DNA of 64,000 bases from Sphaerosporella brunnea (GCA_008704415.1 VXIS01000022.1:214417-278416), one strand, 5' to 3'; counted from the first letter of the stretch, positions 50,665-63,007 are shown. The notes: generated by a model from the sequence alone, not told the origin. Numbers and translations: made by a program.

Positions 50665-53600
50665 TGCACTCGTTCGAGCAACCTACCTGGGGACACGTCT
50701 AACGAAGACGACCGCGGCTCAACATAGGTAACGTCGATCCGGGACGCCGTCGACGAATGCAGCCTCTCAACATTTACTGCATCCCATATTCGACGCAGCC
50801 ATTGTGACGTAACCTGTCAGCTTCTTCCGGACGCTTTGTGATGTGTTGAAGCCGAATCTGATGAGGGTACAATTCAAAGGCTTGCCGCGAGTCCAAAATA
50901 TGTCAGCATCATCGGGGTCGTACGAACTGCTACACAGCATGCAGCTCCGCAAGAATGCAAGCGCAACCGTATCTATCAGGACGACACCAAGAAACGCCTC
51001 GCGCGACGGCGATGCATCTACACCAACTGCACCCGCAATCAAGGCCGATGGAAGGCCTTACCACTGATTCAAGCAGCACCACGAGTCCCAATCGCGCAGT
51101 GTACCGTCTGAGCCCAGTATCTTCCTCCCAACGCCAACCGTCGCAACGCGGAATGTAGCTCGGCGTTCGTTCAAGTTGTCAGCTCAGGGGCTGGGAATAC
51201 AGCAAACCTGCCGCCACACTCGAAGGTGGAAGTTCCGCTCTGGTCACCTCACTCCGATCAACGCTCGCCAATGATGCCAATGATCAGACTGTCTGGCACA
51301 AGCCGACCTGTCAGGCCATCGGGGGTGAGCGCACTCTTATCTGGGTGCACATGCGAGGTTGACCCATGTTCTTCGATTTGCGCGCATTCATAGCCGATGT
51401 CGGGCCAGTATTCCCGCAGCGAGCTGTGGAGCCGCTGGCCCAGCTAGGTTCTCATATACAAGACGGGCTCTTGAGGAGGGCGGGCGTCGCGGTCGCCCTT
51501 CCCTACTGAGCGTTGTGTTCAAATGTCGCCGCTCTACGGTCTGGTGTCTGCTAGCATTTGAAAAGTTGCCCATCCGTGGGCCTCCCCTCATTGAGTGAGA
51601 ACATATCTTTTAGGGTGCAATTATCGTGAAATAGAGCGTTGCTACAGATACTGACGGCGCCTGCTCAGGCTCCATTCATTGATACACCGTTGCTGCTTGA
51701 GATCATGGATCTGTTCGGCTACCCATGCGTACACGCTTCGATCATTGGTCCGGTACGTATTTTTTAAAACAGATGGACTGACTATATAGAAACGCACAAT
51801 AGCCCAGTGAAACGGGAGAATAGACCTATCGAAATGGGATCGGGGGTGTACTCCCCTTTCATATATAGGAGCAGGTTGAAAACGTGAATGAAAATAAAAA
51901 CATCTATCCTTCAATAACAAGGTCCTCGTCGTTCAGCAGATAATGTTATAGACCAGCCGCGACCACTCCGGCCTTCTCGGCCATATTTGAGGCTATTTGA
52001 GAGCCAAAGGGGATACACTGTGCTGTCGACACTGCACAGTGATCTGGTTGCACGGCAGCAATGTCCGGGGCTCCAAACTCCCAAGTTTGATTTTGCATTT
52101 GTGGTGCAGGAAGCAGGCACACAGCAATCCGCGGCTGTCATTTTTGTTGACTGCCTTCACAAAAAAGTACTTTCAATGGTCGCCGGGATTGCTCAGCAGC
52201 CTGCTCGACCGGCCTGGCATGAACAGTGTGCGGAACTGATAAGTAACTCGTCCAATGCCGCTGTCTCCTCTTGATCACATCCCGGCTGCTGCTATTATTC
52301 TTAGGCCGCCGCCACGCTTCGCACTCATGTGCGATCCATATCCAGTGGACGCGATCACATTTATAGGCTCTTCTTTGCGGACCTCGCGTTTTCCTCGTTG
52401 TGTGGTATTAAGTATCCTTCGCCGTCCTCAGAGCAGTTAACGAGCGCGGTGATCGCGTATTTAACGTCTGGGCGACGCAAAATAAAGTCCAGTTTTGTTG
52501 TACAATATGCTCACTCGGCTCCTATCACGCACACGATGCGGTAGCGGTCCATCGGTTGACTGCTCGTGCTATCATGCGTGGCTGTACTGTGAACAGCTCA
52601 GCGACACAATCGCAAGCGGACATTCAGCAAGACCTGGCGCAACCGGGCAAAACGCGCACGATGGCTTCTTGAACAATCCCACGAATTGTAGCTCCCAGGT
52701 ACGACGGCTGCGTCCAGGCGTATCCTCCCTGGACGCTGTCGTGCCAACCCTCGTAACGATGGCGTGCGACACCTGCACAGGGAACACCGAATCGCTTTCT
52801 GTGAGCGAAAAAACGCCAGCGTGGGCGATTTTGACGCTGGCGTGGGTGTGCGTGGTGGGTCGGGCACGTGGGTCGTAACAGCTGCGTCCGATGTGCAGCA
52901 ATGGGAACGTTGTCCATGGCGTTCTCTGCACAAGCCAAACAGCGCGAACACTCACTGCGCTGCACGCATCACTCCTCTGGACCGTGGTCAGCGTAATAGC
53001 ACTCCCCATCGTGGAGCTCGATTGTTTCCGAGATCATTGACGATCCTGGACGGTGGGTTGTGCGAGCTGTCGGCGAACCTGACTAATCGAGCTCAGGACT
53101 CAGTTTGCTGATTCCAGCCGGCTGATGAGTAGCTTGGTTCTGATGCAGATATCGCGCCAACGACGGCGTGTCGTGCATGAAGAAGAGGACGGCCGGTCCA
53201 GCCAATTGTGGCAGTGGACACTGATGGCTGTTCGTCGTTTGTCCACTTGACGCCAGGGAGGGTGACAGTGGGTGTATTTGACGAACAGCCGGGGATGATC
53301 TCAGTGTTTTCAACAGCCAGCCTGCCATGACCTCTGACGGTGGGCGGGCTGAAACTCTAAGTCGCCTCGATACATCATGTTACTGCGTCGGTCCAATTCG
53401 GCATTAACAGACCGGGCGTGATGGAGAAATCCCTTGGAATGGCCAGAGCAACGGAGCGCGCGAACTAGAGAATCGCCAGAGACCACAATGTTCTCAGAAA
53501 GTGGTCGATTCGCTGTGGAACCAGTTTGTTGCTGCATCTACGTTAACTCACGGGTATGTATGCCGGCATACAGATTAGCTGTCTTGGATATATTGATATC

Positions 53601-56600
53601 TGCGAGTCTCCAGGCTAACGTCAGACGTTGCGTTCATGACCCAGCCCAGCCGGACCGACAGGCGTGCAGCCGAAGAGCCATCACTGCCAAGGAAGCTCAT
53701 GTAGTCCATGTCCCAGCCTGTGGAAGGGGCCAGGTATTCGTAACCGCGGCTAATATCAGAGTGACCACATAAAGACGATGCACACAACGTGATGGCGGAA
53801 ACGTCGATCGCGAATACTCGATCAATCTTTCTTCAGTCGTGTAATTGCAAACAGCACGATGCCTATACACACACATACCAACCATCAATCAAGCCCTGCT
53901 GAAGTGGAGATCACTTACGGTCGGGGTAGTGATGGCAAGCGGAGACGCAAGTCGAGAGTACGAATAGGCCGTACGCTTGGCTCTTCCCAAAAGAACCACC
54001 AAGGAAAAGACCTTGGTGACTAGGTTTGATAGAGTATACACTGTTGTGTAGCCTGCTATGACAGCGCGAGCACTGCCAAGTTCACTGCCAATCCGAGCGA
54101 TGAGACGGAGTATTGAGGTGGGCCGCGGGAAGCTGCACCTTTCAGAAGCTTCGTGTCCAGTGGTGTAATTAGGCACGCAGGACCTACTAAGGCTGAATAG
54201 CGTATCGTTTTGATTATCTATTGCGCCAAGAAGAAATGCATTGCAACGTTAGCCCAAGCCAGCTGGATGGACCCACTCGAGCTTTGAGCTCGAGCTGAGC
54301 TCGCGCTTTCAGTTAGAAATCTGTGGACCTACTGAGCCCTGAGGAATCTGAGCAATCTTGCCCATCTGAACCCACCTCCTTCTCGCCAATCCTGTGTTGT
54401 GTGCGTCCTGCGACGCAATCCACGAGAATTCCAGCACTGGGAATATCATCGCACAAAACGGTAGCCGTCAGCTGGTGGCGTCCGGAAGAACTTTATTGGT
54501 ACTCAAGCAGTGGCTGAATCAAACGGAAGCCGAAACCTAGCAAAAGAGAGGCTATGACGCGACAGGTGACTGTCCGGGAACGTTTGGACGTTGAGGGTAC
54601 CGCCGGTCACGGTGCGGGTATTGAGAGTCATCATCACGGCTCACTGGGTGTAGATTCAGCTATCGAGGGTGCTCGAGTTGTACACTTCTCGGCAGGGCTG
54701 TCGGACGTCCCAGGTTCATGGAACGTAAATACACATACCATTTGCGTCACCAACTAACGCTGCCTGCGTTGCCAATTTTTGCGTCGAACTATTGGTGGCC
54801 TCAAGCCCTGGAAACGTGAGCAGTTCGATCAGGCCTATCCTCTCGCTTGTGTGGCCCGTCTCCATTACTATTCCGATTATTGTTCGGAACGTAACTGCCA
54901 TGAGTGGTAGTCACCCCATATCACAGTGTTTGCCTGCCCAGGACCGTTTGCGGGATCCTTACATCTCTCCGTACCTGATGTCAATGCTGGTTCCGGTGCT
55001 CAAAAAGGCAGGGATGATGTAGTGCCCTCAATACATTACGATCAGAGTGGAGCATCTAGAACTGTGCATAAACCCACCGTGGCGAGGTCGATGCATGCAC
55101 AAAAGGTGCACTCACGCTTCTGAACCCGGACAACGACATACTACGACGCGGGCTAAGCATTCGTTTGTGCCATGATTCAACTTCAGCGATGGCCTCCCGG
55201 CTTGAATACAGGGTGTTTGTAAAATGGCATACCACTGATAGGTGGCGTGCTTGAACTGTCTGCGCATTTTGAGCAGCGACTCGGAGCACGTTTCCTTCCT
55301 GCACAACGCTTGCCAATGCCGCATTCGAGTGGAGCTGTGAGGGTTCATGGTGGTCGGCGGCGACGGAGTGCTTCGGTCAAAGGTGAATCTTGGACGACTC
55401 ATCTTTCCAGTACTCTTCTGCACCTTGATCTGCAACACGCAGATGCCGATGGCGGTTTCAAAGTGACTCACCCCCTCTGTATGCACGAAGGTTGGGCAAA
55501 CGGTTCTGGGGATACTTCCCCACAGCCAGAAGGCGTTTCTGTAAACTGAGACCGGGAATCAATACACCCTGTTTCGGTGCCATATATTGGACTATGAATC
55601 TCGTCGCATGTTGGATTCAGTACCCTTTGGGTGGTTTCCAATATTTGAGACTCGGAACAAAACGCCATGATTCCTCGCGAGTGGAAATCACGCATCCTAG
55701 AGGTTCGTGGTCTGTCGGAAATAGCTAAGGTCAGTAAGACCTTGGCTGATCACAACACGCGGACTGCTGGCCTGGCATCAACCAGAAAAAGTTGCACGTA
55801 TCCGGCCCAGTTGCTCTACCCTAGATCTTGTCGTTCGCACATCCTGAAAATGCTCCCTCGTGATGTGCCAGGTACGAGCTGCGATAGCTGGCTGTGGAAT
55901 CGTCGCCATGGCCCTCTCCGGACGGCGTCTTTATGTGATGGTAATAAATAACACCACAGGAAAAATGCAACAACCACACTCCGATGACACAACCGCTTCA
56001 CACTCGCCGAACTGCAAACTCGACCTTTTTTCAGGGCATGCCGCAATTTGCCCATGAAGCTTTACAGCGCGACCAACCGTCGCCTGCGCTTGGGTGTTTG
56101 CGGTAGATAAGGGCGTGGTGGATATCTACACCTCGCGCGTGGATATACACCGAGTCTGTGTCTGCCGAAGAACGTTGCAAGCCAGCCATATCTAGGATGG
56201 TTCTTCGTCCCGTCACAGCCAAGACATGGTTGAATCGTGTGGAGTTTGCCGTTGTCATCCTGGCAATACAGTTGCAGAAGGTATATTGCCCACCTCGTGG
56301 TTGGTTGCGTTGTTCTCGCCGCTACTGCTTTCAGGCAGCGCGTCATTGAGCTCGTTGGTCGGAGCAGCCGAGTCTGATCAGAGTTCTGCCGGTTGCAGAT
56401 CATTTGCCCAATTTTGCGTGCCTCTTCCACTCGTCTCTCTCGTCGCGGCCTGTTTGATCCTCTTGACAGCTTGAAACTCTCGCCTCGCGCAATTTACCAT
56501 GTCTGGAATTGCGCCTCGGCTCGACTGCGCTTCCAAGGAATTCCAAATTCATGATTTCAAGATCTTGCGGTCTTCCGCACGTTCTTCTGGCTGTTGCTAG

Positions 56601-57945
56601 GTCACGCTGTTGGCAGCCCATATACCTCCCGCATTGCACTGACTCCCCTGGCCGAGCTGCTACCTGCAGAGTGTGCTGGGCCGGCGAGTCACATTCCTTT
56701 TGCGGGGGGTTGTGGCTTAGGTTGGGCTCAATAGCCGAAGGTGTATGGCATTCGTTGTCATGCGGCTGCAAGGTTGGCATCATGGCTTCCGCCACTACTG
56801 AGCGCGCACATGACCAAATATGCCAGCTGATCCACGACAGCATTGCCTTCTTTTTCCCTTCAATACCATCTTCCTGGCGCAGTTCCTATCGCACCATACA
56901 TGATTGGCGTTGTCCACCCGGCAGCCTGTCCCTGGTCAGTCGCCACTGGTCGGTTCGGTCAACTTCGTGCGGAAAAGTGGTTCCAGGGACGGGGAGTCCA
57001 ACTCGCACTCGTCATCCATAAAGCTGGCACGAGGTGAATCCGTCGACATCTATCCGGCCCAACTGCGGAACAATCATGCCCCCTGTCACGCTGCAGATGA
57101 TGCGGCACTTTTCAGCCAGGAATACTCACGTGAATCCTGACACGGGCAGCAAACCTATGATGGGCACCCATGAAACTGCGGCTCGATGAGTTCTTGGGTA
57201 CACAGATATGCCATGGCGACAGCTAAAGGGTCCGTGTGGATTCCCGCGGCTATTGACTCAGGGAGCAGCGTTGCGAGTGGCTCAGTGCCCAACGACTGTC
57301 GAGAAGGCTGCCAAAATCGCAATCTGCATACCGACGGCCGGCTGCTGGCGCGGACCGGGACACTCGCCTCGGGCAGCATCTCCGGATGGGCAGAGTGACC
57401 ATATACTACCCGTCTTCGCTTTGCCAGTACTCAAAGCACACAGCCAGGCTCGGAGTACCTGGTTGGCGGACACTTCACCATGCATGTGTAGGTTGAGGCA
57501 CGTTCTATCGATACGCGTCGCTGGAAAGATCTCGTTGCCTCATTGAACGGCCACCTGGCTGCAGGGTTAGGTGGGCTGGTGAATACGCTGGTCCGGCTGA
57601 ACACTTCAGCAATCCTGCCTTGCAAGCTGCGTAGTTTGGACTGGTAATTGTTCATACTAGGTTGGGGAGGTCGCGGCGGGGAAGCGGTGGCTTCGAGCCG
57701 TGGCAGGCTATGTCTATCCTTTGTCACGGTTCAGGCCGGTGACGGCGAGGGTGGATGGAGCGTGATATATCCTGCTAGACTCTGTCGTATTCTGGAACGT
57801 ATTAACCGCGCCAGAACGTATCAGTATACCGGTATCTATGCTCACCACTGACTCTGTTCCTCATCATTCGCGCCGCCATCTCACTCGGCACTGTGCCGGC
57901 GGGGAGGAGGCCATCGCCACCGGCTTTCTGCGCTTGCCTTGTGAC
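50665..57945. other. 7.3 kb without recognisable genes
   Basis: Frames are short (at most ~170 codons), overlap on opposite strands and show no known domains. At 53302 CAGTGTTTTCAACAGCCAGCC is a family B MITE end. I saw no RNA gene or intact transposon. Multi-exon genes with small exons could be missed by eye. Confidence 0.4.
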
Positions 57946-58025
57946 CAGTGTTCTCAACAGCGGCCCGGCGAGCTTCATGGGGCGAATGTGGGCTGATCAA
58001 AACGCCCGGCTGGCTGTTTGGGCTG
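57946..58025 (+). mobile_element. Family B MITE fragment
   Basis: It begins CAGTGTTCTCAACAGCGGCCC and contains TGGGCTGATCAAAACG..CCGGCTGGCTGTTTGGGCTG-like sequence related to 37165-37230. The right terminus is missing; the Tc1 element starts ~70 bp further on. Confidence 0.6.
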
Positions 58026-58096
58026 CCGCGATCGAGACCGGAGTCAGCACAAGCACGACGACCATGATATGAACTACTGCTATGAAATGAAAAGTA

Positions 58097-59506
58097 CTCG
58101 GGTACAAGGGTAAGTCGGGTTCACTTCATGAAAAAGTATCGTGGGTTTCCAGCCACAGAAAATGGCCAGCTGGCACCTTCGCCTGCACACAACACACTAC
58201 ACACAACAACAACCGTCAAACAATCATGAAGTCGAAGGGCACCTGCGGAGAGCTACCCCGAGGCAAGCGACACTTGGAAACGACTCGAGATGAGAGAATA
58301 CAGATAATCACTTTACGTGATCACCTTCGTATGGGGTGGACTGAAATAGGTCGTAGGCTAAACATTAACCGACAGACGGTCCAGAGGGTAAACATACCTA
58401 TCCAAAGTCAAAACAAAGCTAAATGAGACACTTTCAGATCTATCAGCGTGCCAAAGCGAACGGAACCCCGTCGAATCGACCCCGATCCGGCAGGCTCCCA
58501 ATATTTGATGACGAAGAGAAGCGTAAATTGGTCGCATTCGTAACCCGCGACGCGCGAACTCGCCGGCTCACATGGGAAGCAATTGTGGCTGAGATGGGCT
58601 ACGCCTGCTCAGCGAGAACTGTTAAAAACGTCATGGCAGAAATAGGTTATCACAAACGGGTTCCCAGAAAGAAGTTCAACATTCGTCCTGCGAACAAGCC
58701 CAAACGTGTTGAGTGGTGTCAAGCACACCTTCATTGGACGTATGAGGAGTGGAAGCGAGTGGTTTGGACAGACGAGTCGACGTTTTCTACCTCCGGTTTC
58801 GGCCATCGGCCGTGGGTTATACGCACCGCGGACGAAGAATATCATCCCGACTGCGTGGACGAAACTTTCGAACAAGGACGTGCAAGCAAGATGGCTTGGG
58901 GAGCCTTCTGTGGAAACCCAAAGTCCTCTCTTGTTTGGATACCCGGCAAAGCGAAAGTCAACTCTCAGTTTTACGTGGAGCAGATAATGGAGCCACATCT
59001 GATTCCCTTTTGGCATCGCTGCTGTGAAGAATATGGGTGGACAAAGGTTGTTGAAGATGGGGCACCGGGGCACAAGGGTTACGCTACGGATTATCGGGCT
59101 CTCAACGAGATGGATGTCATTCAGTGGCCAACACAATCTCCCGACTTGAACACGATTGAATGCTTGTGGGCGGATATTGAGACTGAGCTGGGAGAGATAT
59201 TTGGCAGAGTGAGCAATGTAGAGGACTTGCAGATTTGTGTTATGACAGCATGGGAGGCGATCACCGAAGAACGTCTGGATAGCTTGATTAGAAGCATGCC
59301 TGAACGTTTGCAGAAAGTTATTGATGCTGGAGGTAATGCAATACCGTATTAGAGTAGATAGAAAACATCGCACACGACTTTTTTCCCCCACGTCTTTTAA
59401 TCATCAAAGAGCACTCAGATTCCCCTAATCAGCCTAGAACGTGTGCTTTGCCACTCGGACTCACTACCGTTTTAGGAACTGAACCCGACTTTATGCTGTA
59501 CCCGAG
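58097..59506 (+). mobile_element. Tc1/mariner-type element, apparently intact
   Basis: The element is 1410 bp with inverted termini CTCGGGTACA..AAGTCGGGTTCA at the left (58097-~58131) and the reverse complement TGAACCCGACTT..TGTACCCGAG at the right (~59480-59506). It is flanked by TA on each side (58095-58096, 59507-59508). One gene, 58226-59352, fills the interior. The TA duplication and DDE transposase define Tc1/mariner. Confidence 0.92.
58226..59352 (+). CDS. Tc1-like transposase with one intron
   Basis: Two frames (58226-58426 and 58423-59352) join through a 50-bp intron at 58388-58437 (GTAAACAT...GCTAAATGAG...TTTCAG), giving a 358-residue protein in phase 0. Residues ~20-55 form a helix-turn-helix (ITLRDHLRMGWTEIGRRLNI, NRQTVQR) and a second HTH follows (LTWEAIVAEMGYACSARTVK). 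The catalytic triad is D in VVWTDESTF, D in VVEDGAPGHKG and E in PDLNTIECLW, the last two ~33-34 residues apart. There is no stop or frameshift, so transposase may be functional. Without splicing the first frame ends early (VNIPIQSQNKAK), which would separate the DNA-binding N terminus from the catalytic part. Confidence 0.9.
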
Positions 59507-59534
59507 TACATAAAGTTGTTCGCAGTGTAGGGCC

Positions 59535-59690
59535 CACGTTAGTCACATGATGTGCTGTGGGAGCCGGGTCGTGTGACAGCTTACATGAGCTGAGTGTAAT
59601 GCTCCGGTTACCATTCATCGTGATTATCTACGCTACGCTGTGCTCCAGGGTAGGCCAAGATGCGGTGAAGCCGGTGACCCTGTCAACAGG
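59535..59690 (+). repeat. Dispersed repeat, copy 2
   Basis: Matches 36330-36475 (see there). It lies just beyond the right end of the Tc1 element. Confidence 0.6.
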
Positions 59691-59699
59691 CTTGTGCTA

Positions 59700-60195
59700 C
59701 TCGGGATCATGGATTTTTTATGGGCCCTAAAGAGTGTTCTCAACAGCCCACTCTGACTACTGTTGACGATACGTTTTGCGCAGTGGACACTAAGAACGTA
59801 GGCAAAAGAGATATATTGAAGGTACAGAGCTAAGTGCGAGTTGCTGCTCAGAAACGAGCACTAGTATATCACTAGTTCATACTCGGATCAACCAGAGAGT
59901 CATATTCCATGTCTCCACAACCACCACCCATTTTCGTCCTTTGTCCACCACTGCTTCTCGCAACCACCACCTCATCAGCATCATCACCTTTCCCACCAAC
60001 ATTTCGCGCCGACAGTCCACCACCACATCGATTTCCAAGCATCTCCAAGTTGGTACCAACTCCTCTCAAGTCAATCTTCAAACTAGCTCTTAGGTCAAGT
60101 CTCGGAAGAAAATCTAGCTATGAACAGCAGCCGTTCATCACCTGCTCCCGCTCTTATCACAGGGAAAAACCCAACAAGATGATTGCGCCATGTCT
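59700..60195. other. Unassigned, with a family B MITE end at 59732
   Basis: GAGTGTTCTCAACAGCCC at 59732 is one base off the MITE terminus. A Pro/Ser-rich plus-strand frame (59909-60199, 96 codons) is not recognisable. Confidence 0.4.
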
Positions 60196-61174
60196 ATGAC
60201 CATATCAATCAGTCCCCCTGCAAAGCGCTTCCGCATAGTTTTGACCGCGCTGGCTGCTCCCCAGGCTGGCCAAGACCACAGGTTGATGCGCCTAGTGATG
60301 GACACAAGCCGAGCCGAGTAGAGCCTGGCCCCCCCGCGAGCCGACCAACGTCGATCGGGTTGCCCGCCGAGCCGAGCTTCGGCTCGAGCTTTTGGCTCGA
60401 GCCCGGTGGTGGGAGAAGACCCTAGATGGCCGTGTGGGGCCGAAAATCCAACAATATTCTATCAAATTCCGCGATTGCGAAAGCTCAAAGAAAAGGCCGC
60501 ACACACCTCCCCCACCCCAACCCACTCACACCTCAAAATCAACATGGCCGCACCGTCCCAGGCCGCTCCCTCTGCAGTGGAAGATGAACCCGAAGCCTTT
60601 TACAACAAGATGGCGGGTAGTTGGGGTGATTACTGCTTGATATCTGTTTGTCGGTGTAAACTGACCGGGAGGACTGGACACGGACTACAGAGCTGCCGGC
60701 GCGCGATGGTCACAGTGCGCGCGAAGTTAGGTCAATTCATAGCGAAACCAGAACCAGAATCCGACCCTGACATTGATCCTCGTATACCCGGGCCGGCTCG
60801 CGCACCAAAAATAGAGTGACAGCTCGAGAGTTTCTCGACCTTTGCAGGCTCGGCTCGGGTCCACGAGGCTGGCACTCGGTCGAGCCGAGTCAGCTCGAAC
60901 GCACCCCTTGGCTCGACTCGGGCCGGCTCGTGTCCATCACTAGGTGCGCCCTCCCAAGCAGCTCAAGGTTGTCCACCGTTTTCTCTAGGAGGAGATCGCC
61001 ACTAAGAGCTCCAAGCATTTCATGAAGGCGTGCGGTCTTCTTGAGATGCAGATTCAGAACCTCGTCAAGAAAGGAACGGTTCTTGGTCTCAAGCTCGAAA
61101 TCCTGCAACTTTTGCTCGAGAAGTCCAAGTCCGGTGACATCACCATGGCCGTGCTCAAGGAAGCCCTGGACTAA
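60196..61174 (+). pseudogene. Small gene split by an Ac-like hAT insertion
   Basis: An ATG at 60196 opens MTISISPPAKRFRIVLTALA and reads up to the hAT insertion. Beyond it, in the same frame once the insertion and one copy of the duplication are removed, is PPKQLKVVHRFL, then a TAG at about 60988, then IATKSSKHFMKACGLLEMQI ... MAVLKEALD and a stop at 61172. The second half is Leu/Lys-rich and looks helical. No family was recognised. The in-phase continuation on both sides supports a real frame that was coding before the insertion. The TAG is a further lesion or lies in an unrecognised intron. Confidence 0.5.
60293..60942 (+). mobile_element. Ac-like hAT family C element, deletion derivative
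   Basis: A 650-bp element with terminal inverted repeats TAGTGATGGACACAAGCCG and CGGCTCGTGTCCATCACTA. It is flanked by GATGCGCC (60285-60292) and GGTGCGCC (60943-60950), a 7 of 8 match. TAGTGATG-type ends resemble Ac and Tam3. Exon-1 coding remains at 60544 (MAAPSQAAPSAVEDEPEAFY, followed by a GTAG donor-like site); the rest of the transposase is deleted. The subterminal regions are rich in GAGCCGAGC / GCTCGAGC motifs, which could be transposase binding sites. Confidence 0.88.
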
Positions 61175-61208
61175 GCTTCTTGCATATATTCTTCATCTGT
61201 CTCCCTAA

Positions 61209-62090
61209 CAGGGCAGTCAATAGTCCGGCTGGCTGCCAGGTCAAACGGGGCCCCACGGAGTGGATCAGGTCGGGCCGGTGATGTGGCAAGCCCGACAGGT
61301 TCGGGCCGGCATGAGAAGAACCTGGATATCTGATAGGTGCCGGTCGGTGCCCGGTATCCTTAGAAATCAAAGTCGGATCGGTCATTGTGCAGAACGCGGG
61401 GCCCCTAAAAGCGCTAATCGTTCGGTTTTCGCCGCGGCTAAAGCGTCGACCGCGATCAAAAGACTGGTCGATCCACCCGAAAAACAGCAATCAGGACGAG
61501 AGGCGGAATAAAACGGAGCGGAACTGCTGACGTTTGGCGCACAAAACACGCTTAATGCAATTTCGGCGATGTCTGCGGAAGCATAACGTGTGTTCAGCCG
61601 GTGAGAGTGTCCTTTGAAATTGGTGTGGATGGACGCATCACTAACAATTCCCAGGGATCGATACACGATTATGGATCAGCGGGGTTCCTTGGGAGACGAT
61701 GTTATCGAAGCCATAGAATGCCTCAAATCCGCGGCAAGGGAAGATCAGGTATATGACGCGGGTTCTCAAATTCATCAGGTTGAGCGTATTCCGAGTGGCA
61801 TGGAACGGCGCGCGTCGGAGATGGAGGAGAGGCTAGAGGTCCTTCAGGTTGTGGAATCTGTATCTCGCGGTCATGTTTCTTTCTTTGATGTATGTGTAAG
61901 CAAAAAAATACAGATGCTGGGCAGGCCCGCCGGACGCCGGGTGCTCTTGAGCCTTGCAGGTGCCCCGGAGCCGCCTGGGTCTCGATCCAAAAAGCCTGGT
62001 CCAAACGGGCCGTGATTTCAAAAGCCGATTTCAACCAGTCCGGTTCAGGCTGCGCTCAAAGCCGGACTGGCCGGACTTTTGACAGCCCTG
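61209..62090 (+). mobile_element. Non-autonomous hAT family A element with perfect 8-bp duplication
   Basis: An 882-bp element with ends CAGGGCAGTCAATAGTCCGG and CCGGACTTTTGACAGCCCTG. It is flanked by CTCCCTAA on both sides (61201-61208, 62091-62098). Frame 61614-62015 and the bases just upstream hold the hAT C-terminal scrap: a NAISAMSAEA segment, GDDVIEAIECLKSAARED and a coiled-coil-like tail ending in ERASEMEERLEVLQ-type sequence. Inserted 34 bp after the stop of the gene at 60196-61174. Confidence 0.94.
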
Positions 62091-62098
62091 CTCCCTAA

Positions 62099-62289
62099 CT
62101 ACCGACGAATTAACCTTCTGGCTCGCATTGCATCGCTTTCCTGTCTGTTTGTTGTGCATGAGTTGTTCTTTGTTACAGATGGGGTGGACGGAGGGATATC
62201 GCGAAGGAGTTGTTTGGGCGTTTCCGTTTCGGAGAGGTTTGGTGAATGGGTTTCGTGTTCCTAGATTCTGGTGGTCAGCAGACTCGTAT
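62099..62289. other. Spacer
   Basis: No feature recognised between the hAT copy and the LINE tail. Confidence 0.4.
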
Positions 62290-62850
62290 GTCTTTTCTTT
62301 AAATCATACGGTATTTGGCTGCTTGCGGCCATCACATGTGGGCTATATACAAGATCTGCCCTGGGACCTCATGTGTCCACAGACGTGTATGATTTAGGGA
62401 CAATAGGAAAGCACCAAGGAAACTCGTCTGTGGTAAAGCAAGCACAGGCACACATCTGTCATAGCACTCTCACGGCTTCTCCGAACATTTGCCAACCTGA
62501 AGACAATCCAGAAGAACCAAGATGCCATCTGCCAGGGTCTTCTTAATGCGGGCGGAGGTCTTCTCCTGCCGTCCTTGTCCTTCTCTTTTGCCGCTTCTCA
62601 AATCGCTCGCCACATTGCGGCCTGCTCCTTCCGCCACTTTGAGCTCCTGTTGAAGAGGTGCTTTCTAGTCTGCATAGGCGATTTGTTGCAGAACCAAAAT
62701 TTTCCATCGGGTCTCCGGTTTGTCCATAGCAAGTAAGGGCCGGTCGGCACCTTATCAACGCGTTGCTGCTAGTAGTGCGCAGCTAGGGTGTTTGGGGTCT
62801 TCGCCGCCGGACTCTTTTGTCGCGTTGGCTCTGGGCATGCAATTATCCCC
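62290..62850 (-). mobile_element. LINE 3'-end fragment
   Basis: On the minus strand, AKTPNTLAAHYQQQRVDKVP (62769-62840) continues in frame into a PTGPYLLWTNRRPDGKFWFC block and QTRKHLFNRSSKWRKEQAAM. This is the Tad-like LINE C terminus. The 3' UTR ends with the hairpin GGCCGCAAGCAGCC (62316-62330) and an ATGATTTAAAG tail. It is 5'-truncated at about 62850. Confidence 0.8.
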
Positions 62851-63007
62851 ACTACCTCCTCGCTGATGATTGGTTCTTTTGCTTGTACATACGCCATCGT
62901 ACCAAACTGGAATTGCACTTTTTGCGCGCACAGCTTCATCAGCTTGTATGTAACCGCTGCTGAACACCCGCTCAACCCACTCCACCACCACCGCGCTCCC
63001 GACACCG

